Source: Lachnospiraceae bacterium (lineage in GTDB: Bacteria; Bacillota; Clostridia; Lachnospirales; Lachnospiraceae). Taken from it: 64,000 bases of DNA. A program made the translations under genes and the position numbers. The DNA lies in NCBI GenBank assembly GCA_022794255.1, contig JAAWEL010000047.1, positions 51,502 through 115,501 on the forward strand, given 5' to 3'. A model generated the notes under the pieces. The model did not search any database, was not told where the DNA came from, and saw only the letters and a list, made by a program, of their open reading frames with translations. Below are positions 33,757 through 42,209 of the stretch, in pieces; positions within the stretch are counted from its first letter, which is position 1, and every line of letters begins with the position of its first letter.

Positions 33757-34038
33757 TTGAATACATTTACAAATCCCCTGTCACCGGAGGAGGAGAGGGT
33801 TTGGCTGGAGCGTTGCCTGAGAGGTGACCAGGAAGCGCGTAATATTCTGATTGAGAGAAATATGAGGCTGGTGGCTCATGTGGCAAAAAAATATCAGAAT
33901 ACGGATTACGATATGGAGGATCTGCTGTCTGTGGGAACAATTGGTCTGATTAAGGCTGTTAACAGTTTCCATGTGGACCGGGGCTCCCGGCTTGCAACCT
34001 ATGCAGCCAAGTGTATTGAAAATGCTATCCTATCATAA
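33757..34038 (+). CDS. sigK: N-terminal fragment of sporulation sigma factor SigK (truncated at the skin-type site)
   Basis: 93 residues against about 230-240 for SigK. Sequence from NPLSPEEERVWLERCLRGDQEARNILIERNMRLVAHVAKKYQNTDYDMEDLLSVGTIGLIKAV to GSRLATYAAKCIENAIL is SigK regions 1.2 to 2.3, then a stop where ENEILMxLR is expected. Region 2.4 and regions 3-4 are absent, and no such frame exists elsewhere in the window. The TTG start has no ribosome site; a separate frame from ATG 33716 encodes a hydrophobic SKLLFGFF segment like a SigK pro-sequence and would join if a run of seven T's had one more. It is either the 5' half of a gene split by a skin-like element or a dead remnant. Confidence 0.8.
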   Translation: MNTFTNPLSPEEERVWLERCLRGDQEARNILIERNMRLVAHVAKKYQNTDYDMEDLLSVGTIGLIKAVNSFHVDRGSRLATYAAKCIENAILS

Positions 34039-34051
34039 CAGCATCATGATT

Positions 34052-34315
34052 TTACACAGGAGGATGAGAAGGGAGCGTGTCCGGCGGCCATAAGTAATGA
34101 ATTAATGCTCAGCTTTGGACACAGCTTCCTTTATTTGGTCTAGGAGCAGTAGTTTTTGCTCTAGGGAACAGGAAAGAGAGCACAGAAAGGAAAGAACCGT
34201 CTTTCCGTGAATGTGAGATACTTGGCAGGCCAGCTCCTTTTTTCCTTCATCCGTATCCGGATAGTGCATAATTATTTTCATGATATCACCTCAGTATAAT
34301 TTTGCATTACACAGG
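34052..34315. repeat. Short direct repeats bracketing the small minus-strand ORF
   Basis: TTACACAGG occurs at 34052-34060 and again at 34307-34315, either side of the 59-residue ORF. Nine bases is short enough for chance, so this is recorded only because of the neighbouring sigK break. Confidence 0.3.
34102..34281 (-). CDS. 59-residue conserved-looking small protein beside the sigK fragment
   Basis: The ORF starts with MKIIMHYPDTDEGKKELACQ, ends in KEAVSKAEH, and has a ribosome site GAGGTGAT just before the ATG. The pattern MKIIxHYPxTxEG ... EQKxxLLDxI resembles, from memory, small proteins encoded next to large serine recombinases in Lachnospiraceae mobile elements; I cannot verify this here. 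Its place next to the SigK break suggests a remnant of a skin-like element. The rest of the 377-base gap (34039-34415) holds no other gene I can support. Confidence 0.5.
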   Translation of the reverse strand: MKIIMHYPDTDEGKKELACQVSHIHGKTVLSFLCSLSCSLEQKLLLLDQIKEAVSKAEH

Positions 34316-34415
34316 CTGGAATAGAAAGCCTTACATTAAGCTGTATGTGAGACGGAATGTCCCATATGAGAATAGACACTGCACAAAAAGGCGGGGACAT
34401 CAGAAAGGAACATCT

Positions 34416-35189
34416 ATGAATCAGAAAAACACAGAAAAGACCGTATTTCTTACCAGCAGTCCGGATGCCTCCTACCAGGTTGACGGGAAATGGATTACAG
34501 GTCCCTTTACCAAAAAAAACGGATTTCTTGACAGGTTCAAAAAAGTCTGTCCTGTTAATCCCCAGGTTCTTTTGATTACAGCTACTCCGGATGAAAAGGA
34601 GAAAAATCAGGAGATGCGGGAGTATTTTACCCGGGTATTTGCGGCCAGCAGTATTCCGGTAAAAGAGATTCTGCTTTTGGACAGGCAGACAGAGGGAAGG
34701 CTGTCAGAGTGGATAAATCTCAGCCAGGTAGTGATTTTGGGGGGAGGGCATGTGCCTACTCAGAACCGGTTTTTCCATGAGCTGAAGCTTAAGGAGTATA
34801 TTCAGGACTTTAAAGGAGTGATTATGGGAATCAGTGCCGGAAGTATGAACTGTGCTCATGTAGTCTATGCTCAGCCAGAGCTTCCAGGGGAGGCAATCGA
34901 TGCAGGGTATGAGAGGTATCTTATCGGACTAGGGCTTACAAACCGGCAGATCCTTCCTCACTATCAGATAGTGAAGGATTATACCTTAGATGGATGGAAG
35001 CTGATGGAAGAGATCACCTATCCGGATAGTGCAGGTCGGGAGTTTTATGCTTTGGAGGATGGCAGCTATATTATGTGCCAGCAAGGCCGGGAAATCTTGT
35101 ATGGAAATGCATACCGGATTGCAGACGGAGTGATTACAAGGGTATGCAGTGGCGGGGAATCCCTGGAATTGCAGGTGGAGGCGGAATAA
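34416..35189 (+). CDS. Peptidase S51 family protein (dipeptidase E/cyanophycinase-like)
   Basis: 257 residues, glutamine-amidotransferase-like fold. The nucleophile elbow is GISAGSMN with Ser140; VILGGGHVPTQN and NRQILPHYQ are further S51 blocks that supply the catalytic Glu/His region. Members cleave Asp-X dipeptides or act on unusual peptides. AGAAAGGA supports ATG 34416; the frame is open 38 codons upstream without a ribosome site. The stop overlaps the next FeoA start (TAATG), an unexpected coupling to iron transport. Confidence 0.88.
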   Translation: MNQKNTEKTVFLTSSPDASYQVDGKWITGPFTKKNGFLDRFKKVCPVNPQVLLITATPDEKEKNQEMREYFTRVFAASSIPVKEILLLDRQTEGRLSEWINLSQVVILGGGHVPTQNRFFHELKLKEYIQDFKGVIMGISAGSMNCAHVVYAQPELPGEAIDAGYERYLIGLGLTNRQILPHYQIVKDYTLDGWKLMEEITYPDSAGREFYALEDGSYIMCQQGREILYGNAYRIADGVITRVCSGGESLELQVEAE

Positions 35190-35470
35190 TGAAGTTAAAT
35201 GAGGGAAAAATTGGCCAGACTTATCTGGTAAAAAGTGTATCAGCTGATAAAGCAGTTACCCGGCGACTGGAGGCCCTGGGAGTGAATGAAATGACACCTG
35301 TGACAGTTCTCAATAAAAAGGGAAGCGGTTCTGTGATTTTTAAGGTTCGCGGTACGAGGCTGGCAGTGGGACGGCAAATCAGCGATGGTATTCTGGTGGA
35401 AGAGCTGGATTTCTCTGAAATGAGAAAGGCCGGTCAGAAGCATGGAGGTGATGAAAGTGGCAGATGCTAA
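35189..35470 (+). CDS. feoA: FeoA family protein (third copy)
   Basis: 93 residues. The SH3-like FeoA core covers residues 1-75 (EGKIGQTYLVKSVSADKAVTRRLEALGVNEMTPVTVLNKKGSGSVIFKVRGTRLAVGRQISDGILVE), followed by a short tail. The start overlaps the S51 peptidase stop and its end overlaps the second feoB start by 29 bases, giving a tightly packed S51-feoA-feoB unit. It should assist the FeoB encoded next. Confidence 0.9.
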   Translation: MKLNEGKIGQTYLVKSVSADKAVTRRLEALGVNEMTPVTVLNKKGSGSVIFKVRGTRLAVGRQISDGILVEELDFSEMRKAGQKHGGDESGRC

Positions 35471-37460
35471 CAATATCAGTGAGATCCGTGTGGGCTTTGT
35501 AGGCAATCCTAACTGCGGAAAAACCACATTGTTTAATGCCTTTACTGGTGCCAGTTTAAAGGTGGCCAATTGGCCGGGAGTAACTGTGGAGCGGGTGGAG
35601 GGGCGCGCCAGTTATAAGGGAAGGCCTATCCGCGTGATTGATCTGCCGGGAATCTACAGCCTGACCTCCTACACCATTGAAGAGATTGTGACCAGGCGGT
35701 GCATTGAGGAGGGAGAGGTGGATGTTATCATTAATGTGGTGGATGCTTCTTCCTTAGAGAGGAATCTTTATCTCACTCTTCAGCTTTTAGAGCTGAAAAA
35801 ACCGGTGATTCTGGCCCTTAATATGATGGATATTGTAGAGGAAAGGGGCATGGAGATTGACCTGCATCGTCTTCCGGAAATGTTAGGGCATATTCCTGTG
35901 GTACCGGTGTCTGCCCGCAAAAGAACTGGTCTGGATGTACTGATGCATGCGGTGGTCCACCACTATGAAGAGGAGCCTCAGGGGGTAGTGGTCCGCTACG
36001 ATGGAAAGATCGAGGAAAAGATACGCCAGATTGAGGAAATTTTGGAAGCCAAATACGGCCAGATGGATAATATGCGCTGGCATGCGGTCAAAATGCTGGA
36101 AAAGGATACAGAAGTGCAAAATGATCACCCGGTGGATGTGGATCATATTGTGGGAAATGGACTGGAAAAAAAGATTAGTAATCAGAAGTATGATTACATA
36201 GAGGAGGTAATTGAGGAGTGTTTGTTTAATAAACAGGAGAGGGCAGCTGACACGGACCGGATCGATGGATGGCTGACTCATCCGGTCTGGGGGCTTCCTC
36301 TCTTCCTGGGAATCATGGCAGTGGTGTTCTTTTTGACCTTTACAGTGGGAGATTTTCTTAAGGGCTATTTTGAGATTGGCCTGGACTGGTTTTCAAAGGC
36401 TGTTTTGGTTTTTCTGACCCATATTCATGCATCTGGGTGGATTATTTCTCTGGTGGTGGATGGGATTGTGGCAGGAGTGGGAGGCATTCTGACTTTTTTG
36501 CCTAATATATTTATCCTGTTTTTAGCATTGGCATTTTTGGAGGACAGTGGATACATGGCCCGGGTGGCCTATGTGATGAATGAGATTATGGGAAAAGTGG
36601 GATTGTCTGGTAAGGCTTTTCTCCCAATGCTATTGGGCTTTGGTTGCACGGTTCCGGCGGTGATGGCATCCCGGGCTCTGCCTAGTGAGCGGGACAGGAG
36701 AAGGACGATTTTGATCACTCCCTTTATGTCCTGTTCCGCAAGACTGCCCATCTATGTGTTGTTTGCTGACATGTTTTTTGCAGAACACGCCTTGCTTGTG
36801 GCCTATTCCCTATATCTTATCGGTCTGGCAGCGGCCATTGCCATTGCGTTTGTGATGAATAAGCTGGATAAAACAGGGGCAGAGGACACTCTTTTGATTG
36901 AGCTTCCGGAGTATAAGACACCCAATGCCAGAACCGTGTGGATCTACGTATGGGACAAGGTGAAGGACTATCTCTCAAAGGCAGGAACAACGATTTTTGT
37001 GGCATCTATTGTGCTGTGGTTTGTGCTGAATTTCGGGACAGCCGGTTATGTCCGTGATGTGACTGAAAGTTTTGCCGCCATGTTTGGCCGGGCTCTTGTA
37101 CCTGTTTTAAAGCCTGCCGGGTTGGGCTCTTGGCAGATCGGAGTGGCACTGATTTCCGGACTGTCTGCCAAGGAGGTAGTGGTATCTAGTTTCTCTGTAT
37201 TATACGGAATTAGCAACATTAACTCAGCTGCTGGCATGAGCCAACTGTCAGCAAATCTGGCAGATGTGGGGTTTGGAAAAGTCAGTGCCTATGCATTGAT
37301 GGTGTTTTGCCTGATGTATACTCCTTGTGTGGCGGCTATCGGAGCGATTCGCCGGGAAACCCAATCATGGAGGTTTACCTTATGCATGCTGGTATTTCAG
37401 ATTCTGGTAGCATGGATGGCGGCAGTGTTGGTATTTCAGATTGGCAGCCTTTTGTTTTAG
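35442..37460 (+). CDS. feoB: Ferrous iron transport protein FeoB (second copy)
   Basis: 672 residues, same architecture as the first FeoB but clearly diverged. G1 is GNPNCGKT (21-28), followed by KVANWPGVTVERVEG, DLPG, NMMD, and the Gate motifs FLALAFLEDSGYMARVAY and ITPFMSCSARLPIYVLF. Imports Fe2+; two copies may differ in affinity or metal. ATG 35442, ATG 35451 and GTG 35457 are all possible starts; GGAGG at 35444-35448 is best spaced for GTG 35457. No Fur-type box was seen upstream of this unit. A hairpin follows the stop. Confidence 0.95.
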   Translation: MEVMKVADANNISEIRVGFVGNPNCGKTTLFNAFTGASLKVANWPGVTVERVEGRASYKGRPIRVIDLPGIYSLTSYTIEEIVTRRCIEEGEVDVIINVVDASSLERNLYLTLQLLELKKPVILALNMMDIVEERGMEIDLHRLPEMLGHIPVVPVSARKRTGLDVLMHAVVHHYEEEPQGVVVRYDGKIEEKIRQIEEILEAKYGQMDNMRWHAVKMLEKDTEVQNDHPVDVDHIVGNGLEKKISNQKYDYIEEVIEECLFNKQERAADTDRIDGWLTHPVWGLPLFLGIMAVVFFLTFTVGDFLKGYFEIGLDWFSKAVLVFLTHIHASGWIISLVVDGIVAGVGGILTFLPNIFILFLALAFLEDSGYMARVAYVMNEIMGKVGLSGKAFLPMLLGFGCTVPAVMASRALPSERDRRRTILITPFMSCSARLPIYVLFADMFFAEHALLVAYSLYLIGLAAAIAIAFVMNKLDKTGAEDTLLIELPEYKTPNARTVWIYVWDKVKDYLSKAGTTIFVASIVLWFVLNFGTAGYVRDVTESFAAMFGRALVPVLKPAGLGSWQIGVALISGLSAKEVVVSSFSVLYGISNINSAAGMSQLSANLADVGFGKVSAYALMVFCLMYTPCVAAIGAIRRETQSWRFTLCMLVFQILVAWMAAVLVFQIGSLLF

Positions 37461-37466
37461 AGAAAT

Positions 37467-37503
37467 GCAGTATTTTCTCAAGAATAAAGGAGAAAACTGC
37501 TTT
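37467..37503. terminator. Hairpin between feoB2 and the convergent DUF5688 gene
   Basis: GCAG-TA-TTTTCTC pairs with GAGAAAACTGC with a two-base bulge; the T tail is short (TTTA). Probably a terminator for feoB2. Confidence 0.5.
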
Positions 37504-38431
37504 ATGGTGAAATAATGCGGAGCCGGTCGTCTGCACGGGTATACAAATAAATGTGGTCAGAGAGCTGGTCTTCCACCGGAACCTCAGAGCGGTTGATGTT
37601 TTCTACCATGGAATTTAAGTAATCATAAGAAAGACCACTTTCATTGGGAGTCAGAAGAACTTCGTGGATGCTAGAAGGAATGATGAGCAGATCACTCCCC
37701 AGAGAATCCGCGAAGTTTTTTAATGTGTTTTTGTAAATCATACAGCAGGCCCCATAGATTCCGTTGCGGTTGGAAAGTACATAAAGAGGGGTATGAAGAT
37801 CCTCTTCACCCAGAAGCTGATCCAAATACTCTTCGTTGTAATCAGTGCCAAGATTTTGTCTGGCAATTTCTTTCATAATATTCGTCATACTCCGAATCTC
37901 TGCCGGATATACTGCCGGGGTATTTATAAGAGCAAGACGGAAAAGGGTCTGGGCATTTGTTTGCCAGGCTTCTAAAAAATCGTTATGTATTAGAGCAGTA
38001 ATCTGTCCGGAGACATTGCGCTCAAGGAACAGATAAAATACAATGGAAAGATCCAAATAAGTAATATGAGGAATATCCGAAAGAAGTTCCCTGTTGGAAT
38101 CAGAGTGGATCAGACGCATCATAACCCGGGATTTCATGGATTCAAAATCAGTCAGGGCGTCCTCGTCCATACCATCGGAAGAAGAATTGCTCTGAAACAG
38201 GCCGAGGATATCCTCGCAGATATCCTGAATGGACATACCCTCCTGATACTGTTCATAATAAGGATTTAAATAGACTGTGGGGGCCAGCAGAGTGCTTGAG
38301 GTGTGAATGCTGAGTCCGTCCAACAGAATACCATTGTTTTTGGGAACAGGGCGCACGATCAATTCCTGGTCTGCTCCCAGTCTTTTTTTCAGCTCTTGTC
38401 TTACAGTTTCAAGAAATTTTGTGTAATTCAT
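37502..38431 (-). CDS. DUF5688 family protein
   Basis: 309 residues, cytosolic by composition. It begins MNYTKFLETVRQELKKRLG and has the block GILLDGLSIHTSSTLLAPTVYLNPYYEQYQEGMSIQDICEDILGLF, typical of DUF5688, a Lachnospiraceae family of unknown function that often occurs in multiple genomic copies. AGGAGG lies before ATG 38431; 13 more codons upstream are open but lack a ribosome site. It converges on feoB2 and diverges from the large surface protein gene. Confidence 0.85.
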   Translation of the reverse strand: MNYTKFLETVRQELKKRLGADQELIVRPVPKNNGILLDGLSIHTSSTLLAPTVYLNPYYEQYQEGMSIQDICEDILGLFQSNSSSDGMDEDALTDFESMKSRVMMRLIHSDSNRELLSDIPHITYLDLSIVFYLFLERNVSGQITALIHNDFLEAWQTNAQTLFRLALINTPAVYPAEIRSMTNIMKEIARQNLGTDYNEEYLDQLLGEEDLHTPLYVLSNRNGIYGACCMIYKNTLKNFADSLGSDLLIIPSSIHEVLLTPNESGLSYDYLNSMVENINRSEVPVEDQLSDHIYLYTRADDRLRIISP

Positions 38432-38618
38432 CTGATAAATACCTCCTAAAATATGTGAAATATTAGACATAAGTTCAGAAAAATAATTCCTTTGGGAATA
38501 ATAGACCTGAGAATGTCAGAACACCAGAAACGGTAAAACTAATTATAACGGATTTCATGGAGTTTGACAAGAGAAAATCTATAAAAATTGAAAATTTACG
38601 AAAACGGGAAAGAACCGG

Positions 38619-38647
38619 TTGTAGTTTGGGAAAAAAACAGATAAAAT
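38619..38647 (+). promoter_or_regulatory. Promoter of the 824-residue surface protein gene
   Basis: TTGTAG (38619-38624), 17-base A-rich spacer, TAAAAT (38642-38647), 62 bases before the ATG. Confidence 0.5.
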
Positions 38648-38709
38648 ATGAGGAGAATAATTAAAGAGACAATAATGGAATCAGGATTAGACAGATAAGG
38701 AATATATTT

Positions 38710-41184
38710 ATGAATCGTATAATAAAAAAGACAGGTATTCTTTTTGCAATCTTTGCGGCGGCGTTGATTGTATATATTGTAGGGAATCGGGAATGGCTGA
38801 TGAACCGGGAGGTTATATATACGGTATTTGATGAAGCACGTCTTCCGGTGGTTTATGTGGAAATGTATGGGAGAGAGATGAATCCTATGTATGGTTACCG
38901 GCAGGATATGGGAAGCGGAGCATCAGAGGACAGGCTGACGATTTTGCCTGAGGACCGGGCTTTACCAGTGTATATCACAGGGGGAAAGGAAGCAGTGCGG
39001 GGAATTCGTTATGAGATCCGCAGTCTGGATCTTCGGCGGCTGGTAGAGAACACGACATTGGAAAAGTGGGAGGCAGGGGAGGACGGGATACGGGTCAAGC
39101 TGCCGATTCAGAATCTTTTGACTGAGAACCGGCAGTATTTGCTGCGTCTGGATATTGACACAGAGAGCATGGGAACGGTTTGTTATTATACCCGGATTAT
39201 ATGGGTGAAGGATGCAAAAGCGCAGAACATGATTGATCTGGCAGTTGATTTTTCATCAAAAACCTTTGATTATAACCAGGCGCAGGAGCTGGCTACTTAT
39301 ATGGAGCCGAACGATACGGAGGACAACAGTTCGTATGGACACACCTGCATCCATTCCAGTTTTTCCCATTTGACCTGGGGAGGTATGAAAATGGAGCAGA
39401 CAGGTGAGGTACAGGTGACTTTAAAGGAGCTGGATGGGATTATGGGCTGTGTAAGTCTTGCATACCTGGCCTCAAGGGATGGAGCTCATGGGACAGAACT
39501 GTATCAGGTAGAAGAGTCTTTTACCATGAAATGGAATGAGACCCGAACCTATCTGATGGATTATGAAAGAAGTGTGAATCAGATTTATGAAGGAAGCCGG
39601 GAAAATTATTCGGGTAAAAGAATTTTGCTTGGTATTGCCAATGACGATAAGGTGGAGGCTAAGAAAAGCCCGGACGGAAATGTGATTGCTTATGAGATCA
39701 ATCGGGATTTGTGGAGCTATAACCAGAAGGAACGCCATGGGATTCAGATCTTTTCCTTCCGGGGACATGAAAGCCGGGATATGCGAAACCATTTCGGACA
39801 ACATGATATTCAGATTCTAAAGGTGGAAGATTCAGGAAATATGGATTTTCTGGTTTATGGTTATCAGAACCGGGGCAACCATGAAGGAAGATTTGGTATC
39901 ACGGGTTATCGATTCCAGAAAGATGAGAATGCTTTGCAGGAGTTGTTTTTTATTCCTGCTTCTGTTTCATTCGGACAGCTGAGAGAGGATTTGGAACAGC
40001 TGGTCTATCAGTCCTCCTCCGATATGCTGTATCTTTATCTGGATCATGCAGTTTATGGGATTGACTTAAAAAGCAATGAGACCATGGTAGTGGCAGATGC
40101 CCTGGAGGAAGGAAGCTATGGAGTCAGCATGGACAAGGCCCGGATTGGGTGGCAGGAGGGAGGAAAGAAATACGGAGCCTCCATTCTGCACCTTATGGAT
40201 TTGGAGACCGGAGAAAAGCATGATATCCGGGTCGGGGATGGAGAATATGTGCGAACCCTGGGATTTGTGGGAAGAGATCTGGTCTATGGCATATCACGGG
40301 CAGGGGACGAGTGGATCACCAATGGACGTATGGAAGGACTTCCTATGTATGCGGTGGAGATAATAAATGATGAGATGCAGGTGGAAACCCGTTACGAGAA
40401 GGATGGGTATTATATAGACAAGGTCGGAGTGGAGGAGAGCAGGATCCATTTGAACCGGATGACAAAGACTGGCGTGAATACTTATGTGGCTGCTCAGGAG
40501 GACACGATTGTCTGCAATGTGGACATGGGACCAGGAAAGCTAGAGGGGATCGGATGGTTTGCTTCTCAGGAGAGGGGACGTCTCTATTTTGTTCAGCTAA
40601 GTCAGGATATTCGGGGAGGCAGGGGAATCCGGGCCGGAGCGCCGAAAAAGGTGGGGACAGACAGTTCCGGGATTTTGGAGCTTAAATCCAATTCCCAGCT
40701 GCAGGGACTTAGCTTTTATGCATATGGAGGCGGACAGCTTTTGGGAATTACCTCAGATTTTTCACAGGCGGTCAGCCTGGCTTATGAACGGATGGGCATT
40801 GTGACAGATGGGAATCATCAGATTCTGTGGGGAAGGGTGAATCGAGGTACTGCCAGAGAGATCAAGGATCCTTTGACTGTTTTTGCTGCAATGGAGCGCC
40901 GCCTGAGCAGTTTTTCGTCTAACAGAAATTATAATGATGGTATTACTCTTTTAGATGCCAGGGGATGCACCATGCAGCAGATGCTCTATTTTGTGGATCA
41001 GGGATTTCCCGTGATTGGATACACGGGGGAGGGCTCTTATCTTCTTCTGTGTGGTTTTGATCAATATAATGTAACTGTCTATGACCCAGCGTCAAAGGAG
41101 ACCTACAAGGCAGGGCTTAATGACAGCACGGAATATTTCAGGGCAAGAGGGAATGATTTTGTCTGTGGGATGACAAGCCAGTAG
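38710..41184 (+). CDS. Large membrane-anchored extracytoplasmic protein, propeller-like with C39-like C-terminus
   Basis: 824 residues. One N-terminal membrane span (about 8-24) anchors a large outer domain. The middle (about 280-690) has repeating beta-rich blocks (for example SDMLYLYLDHAVYGIDLKSNE, YVRTLGFVGRDLVYGISRAG, GIGWFASQERGRLYFVQL) that suggest a beta-propeller. The last 90 residues (GCTMQQMLYFVDQGFPVIGYTGEGSYLLLCGFDQYNVTVYDPASKETY) resemble a C39/papain-like fold with the VIGYTGxGSYLLLCGFD pattern but no clear catalytic Cys. No specific function is recognised. Single-gene unit with its own promoter. Confidence 0.72.
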   Translation: MNRIIKKTGILFAIFAAALIVYIVGNREWLMNREVIYTVFDEARLPVVYVEMYGREMNPMYGYRQDMGSGASEDRLTILPEDRALPVYITGGKEAVRGIRYEIRSLDLRRLVENTTLEKWEAGEDGIRVKLPIQNLLTENRQYLLRLDIDTESMGTVCYYTRIIWVKDAKAQNMIDLAVDFSSKTFDYNQAQELATYMEPNDTEDNSSYGHTCIHSSFSHLTWGGMKMEQTGEVQVTLKELDGIMGCVSLAYLASRDGAHGTELYQVEESFTMKWNETRTYLMDYERSVNQIYEGSRENYSGKRILLGIANDDKVEAKKSPDGNVIAYEINRDLWSYNQKERHGIQIFSFRGHESRDMRNHFGQHDIQILKVEDSGNMDFLVYGYQNRGNHEGRFGITGYRFQKDENALQELFFIPASVSFGQLREDLEQLVYQSSSDMLYLYLDHAVYGIDLKSNETMVVADALEEGSYGVSMDKARIGWQEGGKKYGASILHLMDLETGEKHDIRVGDGEYVRTLGFVGRDLVYGISRAGDEWITNGRMEGLPMYAVEIINDEMQVETRYEKDGYYIDKVGVEESRIHLNRMTKTGVNTYVAAQEDTIVCNVDMGPGKLEGIGWFASQERGRLYFVQLSQDIRGGRGIRAGAPKKVGTDSSGILELKSNSQLQGLSFYAYGGGQLLGITSDFSQAVSLAYERMGIVTDGNHQILWGRVNRGTAREIKDPLTVFAAMERRLSSFSSNRNYNDGITLLDARGCTMQQMLYFVDQGFPVIGYTGEGSYLLLCGFDQYNVTVYDPASKETYKAGLNDSTEYFRARGNDFVCGMTSQ

Positions 41185-41205
41185 GGGATGGAAGTACCAA
41201 AACTC

Positions 41206-41233
41206 TTGCATATTTTTGGAAAACCATTATAAT
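41206..41233 (+). promoter_or_regulatory. Promoter of kduI
   Basis: TTGCAT (41206-41211), 16-base spacer, consensus TATAAT (41228-41233), 44 bases before the start codon. Confidence 0.6.
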
Positions 41234-41277
41234 AATATTGACAGCTATATGACAGCATAATTTGGAGGAGGTAAGTG

Positions 41278-42120
41278 ATGGACATTCGTTATTCTGCAAA
41301 TCAGAAGGATTTTAAGCGCTATACCACTGAGGAGACCAGAAAAGAGTTCCTGATTGAGAATCTCTATGTGGCCAATGAGGTGGTGGCGGTGTATTCTCAT
41401 GTTGACCGTATGGTTACGCTGGGGTGTATGCCCACTACAGAGGTGGTTTCCATTGATAAGGGAATTGACATCTGGAAAAATTTTGGAACTCATTATTTTC
41501 TGGAGAGAAGGGAGATCGGCATCTTCAATATCGGTGGTGCGGGAACCATTACTGCTGACGGGGAAATATTCCATATGGGCTATAAGGACTGCCTGTATAT
41601 TACAAAGGGTACAAAGGAAGTTGCCTTTGCCAGTGATGACCAGGCAAAGCCAGCCAAATTTTATATGGTAAGCGCACCGGCTCACAAGGCCTGTAAGACT
41701 ACCTTTATCCCGATTGAGAAGGCAGCTAAAAAGCCATTGGGGGCTATGGAGACTTCCAATAAGCGGGTGATCAATCAGTTTATCCATCCGGATGTTTTAG
41801 AGACTTGCCAGCTTTCCATGGGAATGACTGTGCTGGATCCGGGAAGTGTCTGGAATACCATGCCGGCTCACACACATGAGCGGCGCATGGAGGTATATAT
41901 GTACTTTGAGATTCCGGAAGATAATGTAGTGTTTCACATGATGGGAGAAGGCAATGAAACCCGTCATATTGTGATGCAGAATGAACAGGCGGTGATCAGT
42001 CCGTCCTGGAGTATCCACGCTGGTGCAGGTACCAGCAATTATACCTTTATCTGGGCCATGGGCGGAGAAAATCAGGCATTTGATGACATGGATACCATAC
42101 CAACCACTCAGCTTCGGTAA
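41278..42120 (+). CDS. kduI: 5-dehydro-4-deoxy-D-glucuronate isomerase
   Basis: 280 residues, cytosolic zinc cupin that isomerises 4-deoxy-L-threo-5-hexosulose uronate, the unsaturated uronate from pectin or glycosaminoglycan lyases. Blocks include IDIWKNFGTHYFLERREIGIFNIGG, NTMPAHTHERRMEVYMYFEI and SWSIHAGAGTSNYTFIWAMGGEN, which hold the metal His/Glu residues. GGAGGAGG precedes ATG 41278 (an in-frame GTG at 41275 is closer). The next step genes (kduD, kdgK, kdgA) are not in the window; a YhcH-type gene follows. Confidence 0.96.
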   Translation: MDIRYSANQKDFKRYTTEETRKEFLIENLYVANEVVAVYSHVDRMVTLGCMPTTEVVSIDKGIDIWKNFGTHYFLERREIGIFNIGGAGTITADGEIFHMGYKDCLYITKGTKEVAFASDDQAKPAKFYMVSAPAHKACKTTFIPIEKAAKKPLGAMETSNKRVINQFIHPDVLETCQLSMGMTVLDPGSVWNTMPAHTHERRMEVYMYFEIPEDNVVFHMMGEGNETRHIVMQNEQAVISPSWSIHAGAGTSNYTFIWAMGGENQAFDDMDTIPTTQLR

Positions 42121-42209
42121 GTGATAAGAATGTACCTTCAGCAGAGACAACAGGAAGATGACAGACAGGCAGTATGGTCAAAGGCCATACAAAAAAGGAG
42201 GACAAGCGT

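Noticed and set aside
34302..34415. N-terminal extension of the S51 peptidase (38 codons)
   Set aside because: No ribosome site, and the extension is not like the family; ATG 34416 has AAGGA correctly placed.
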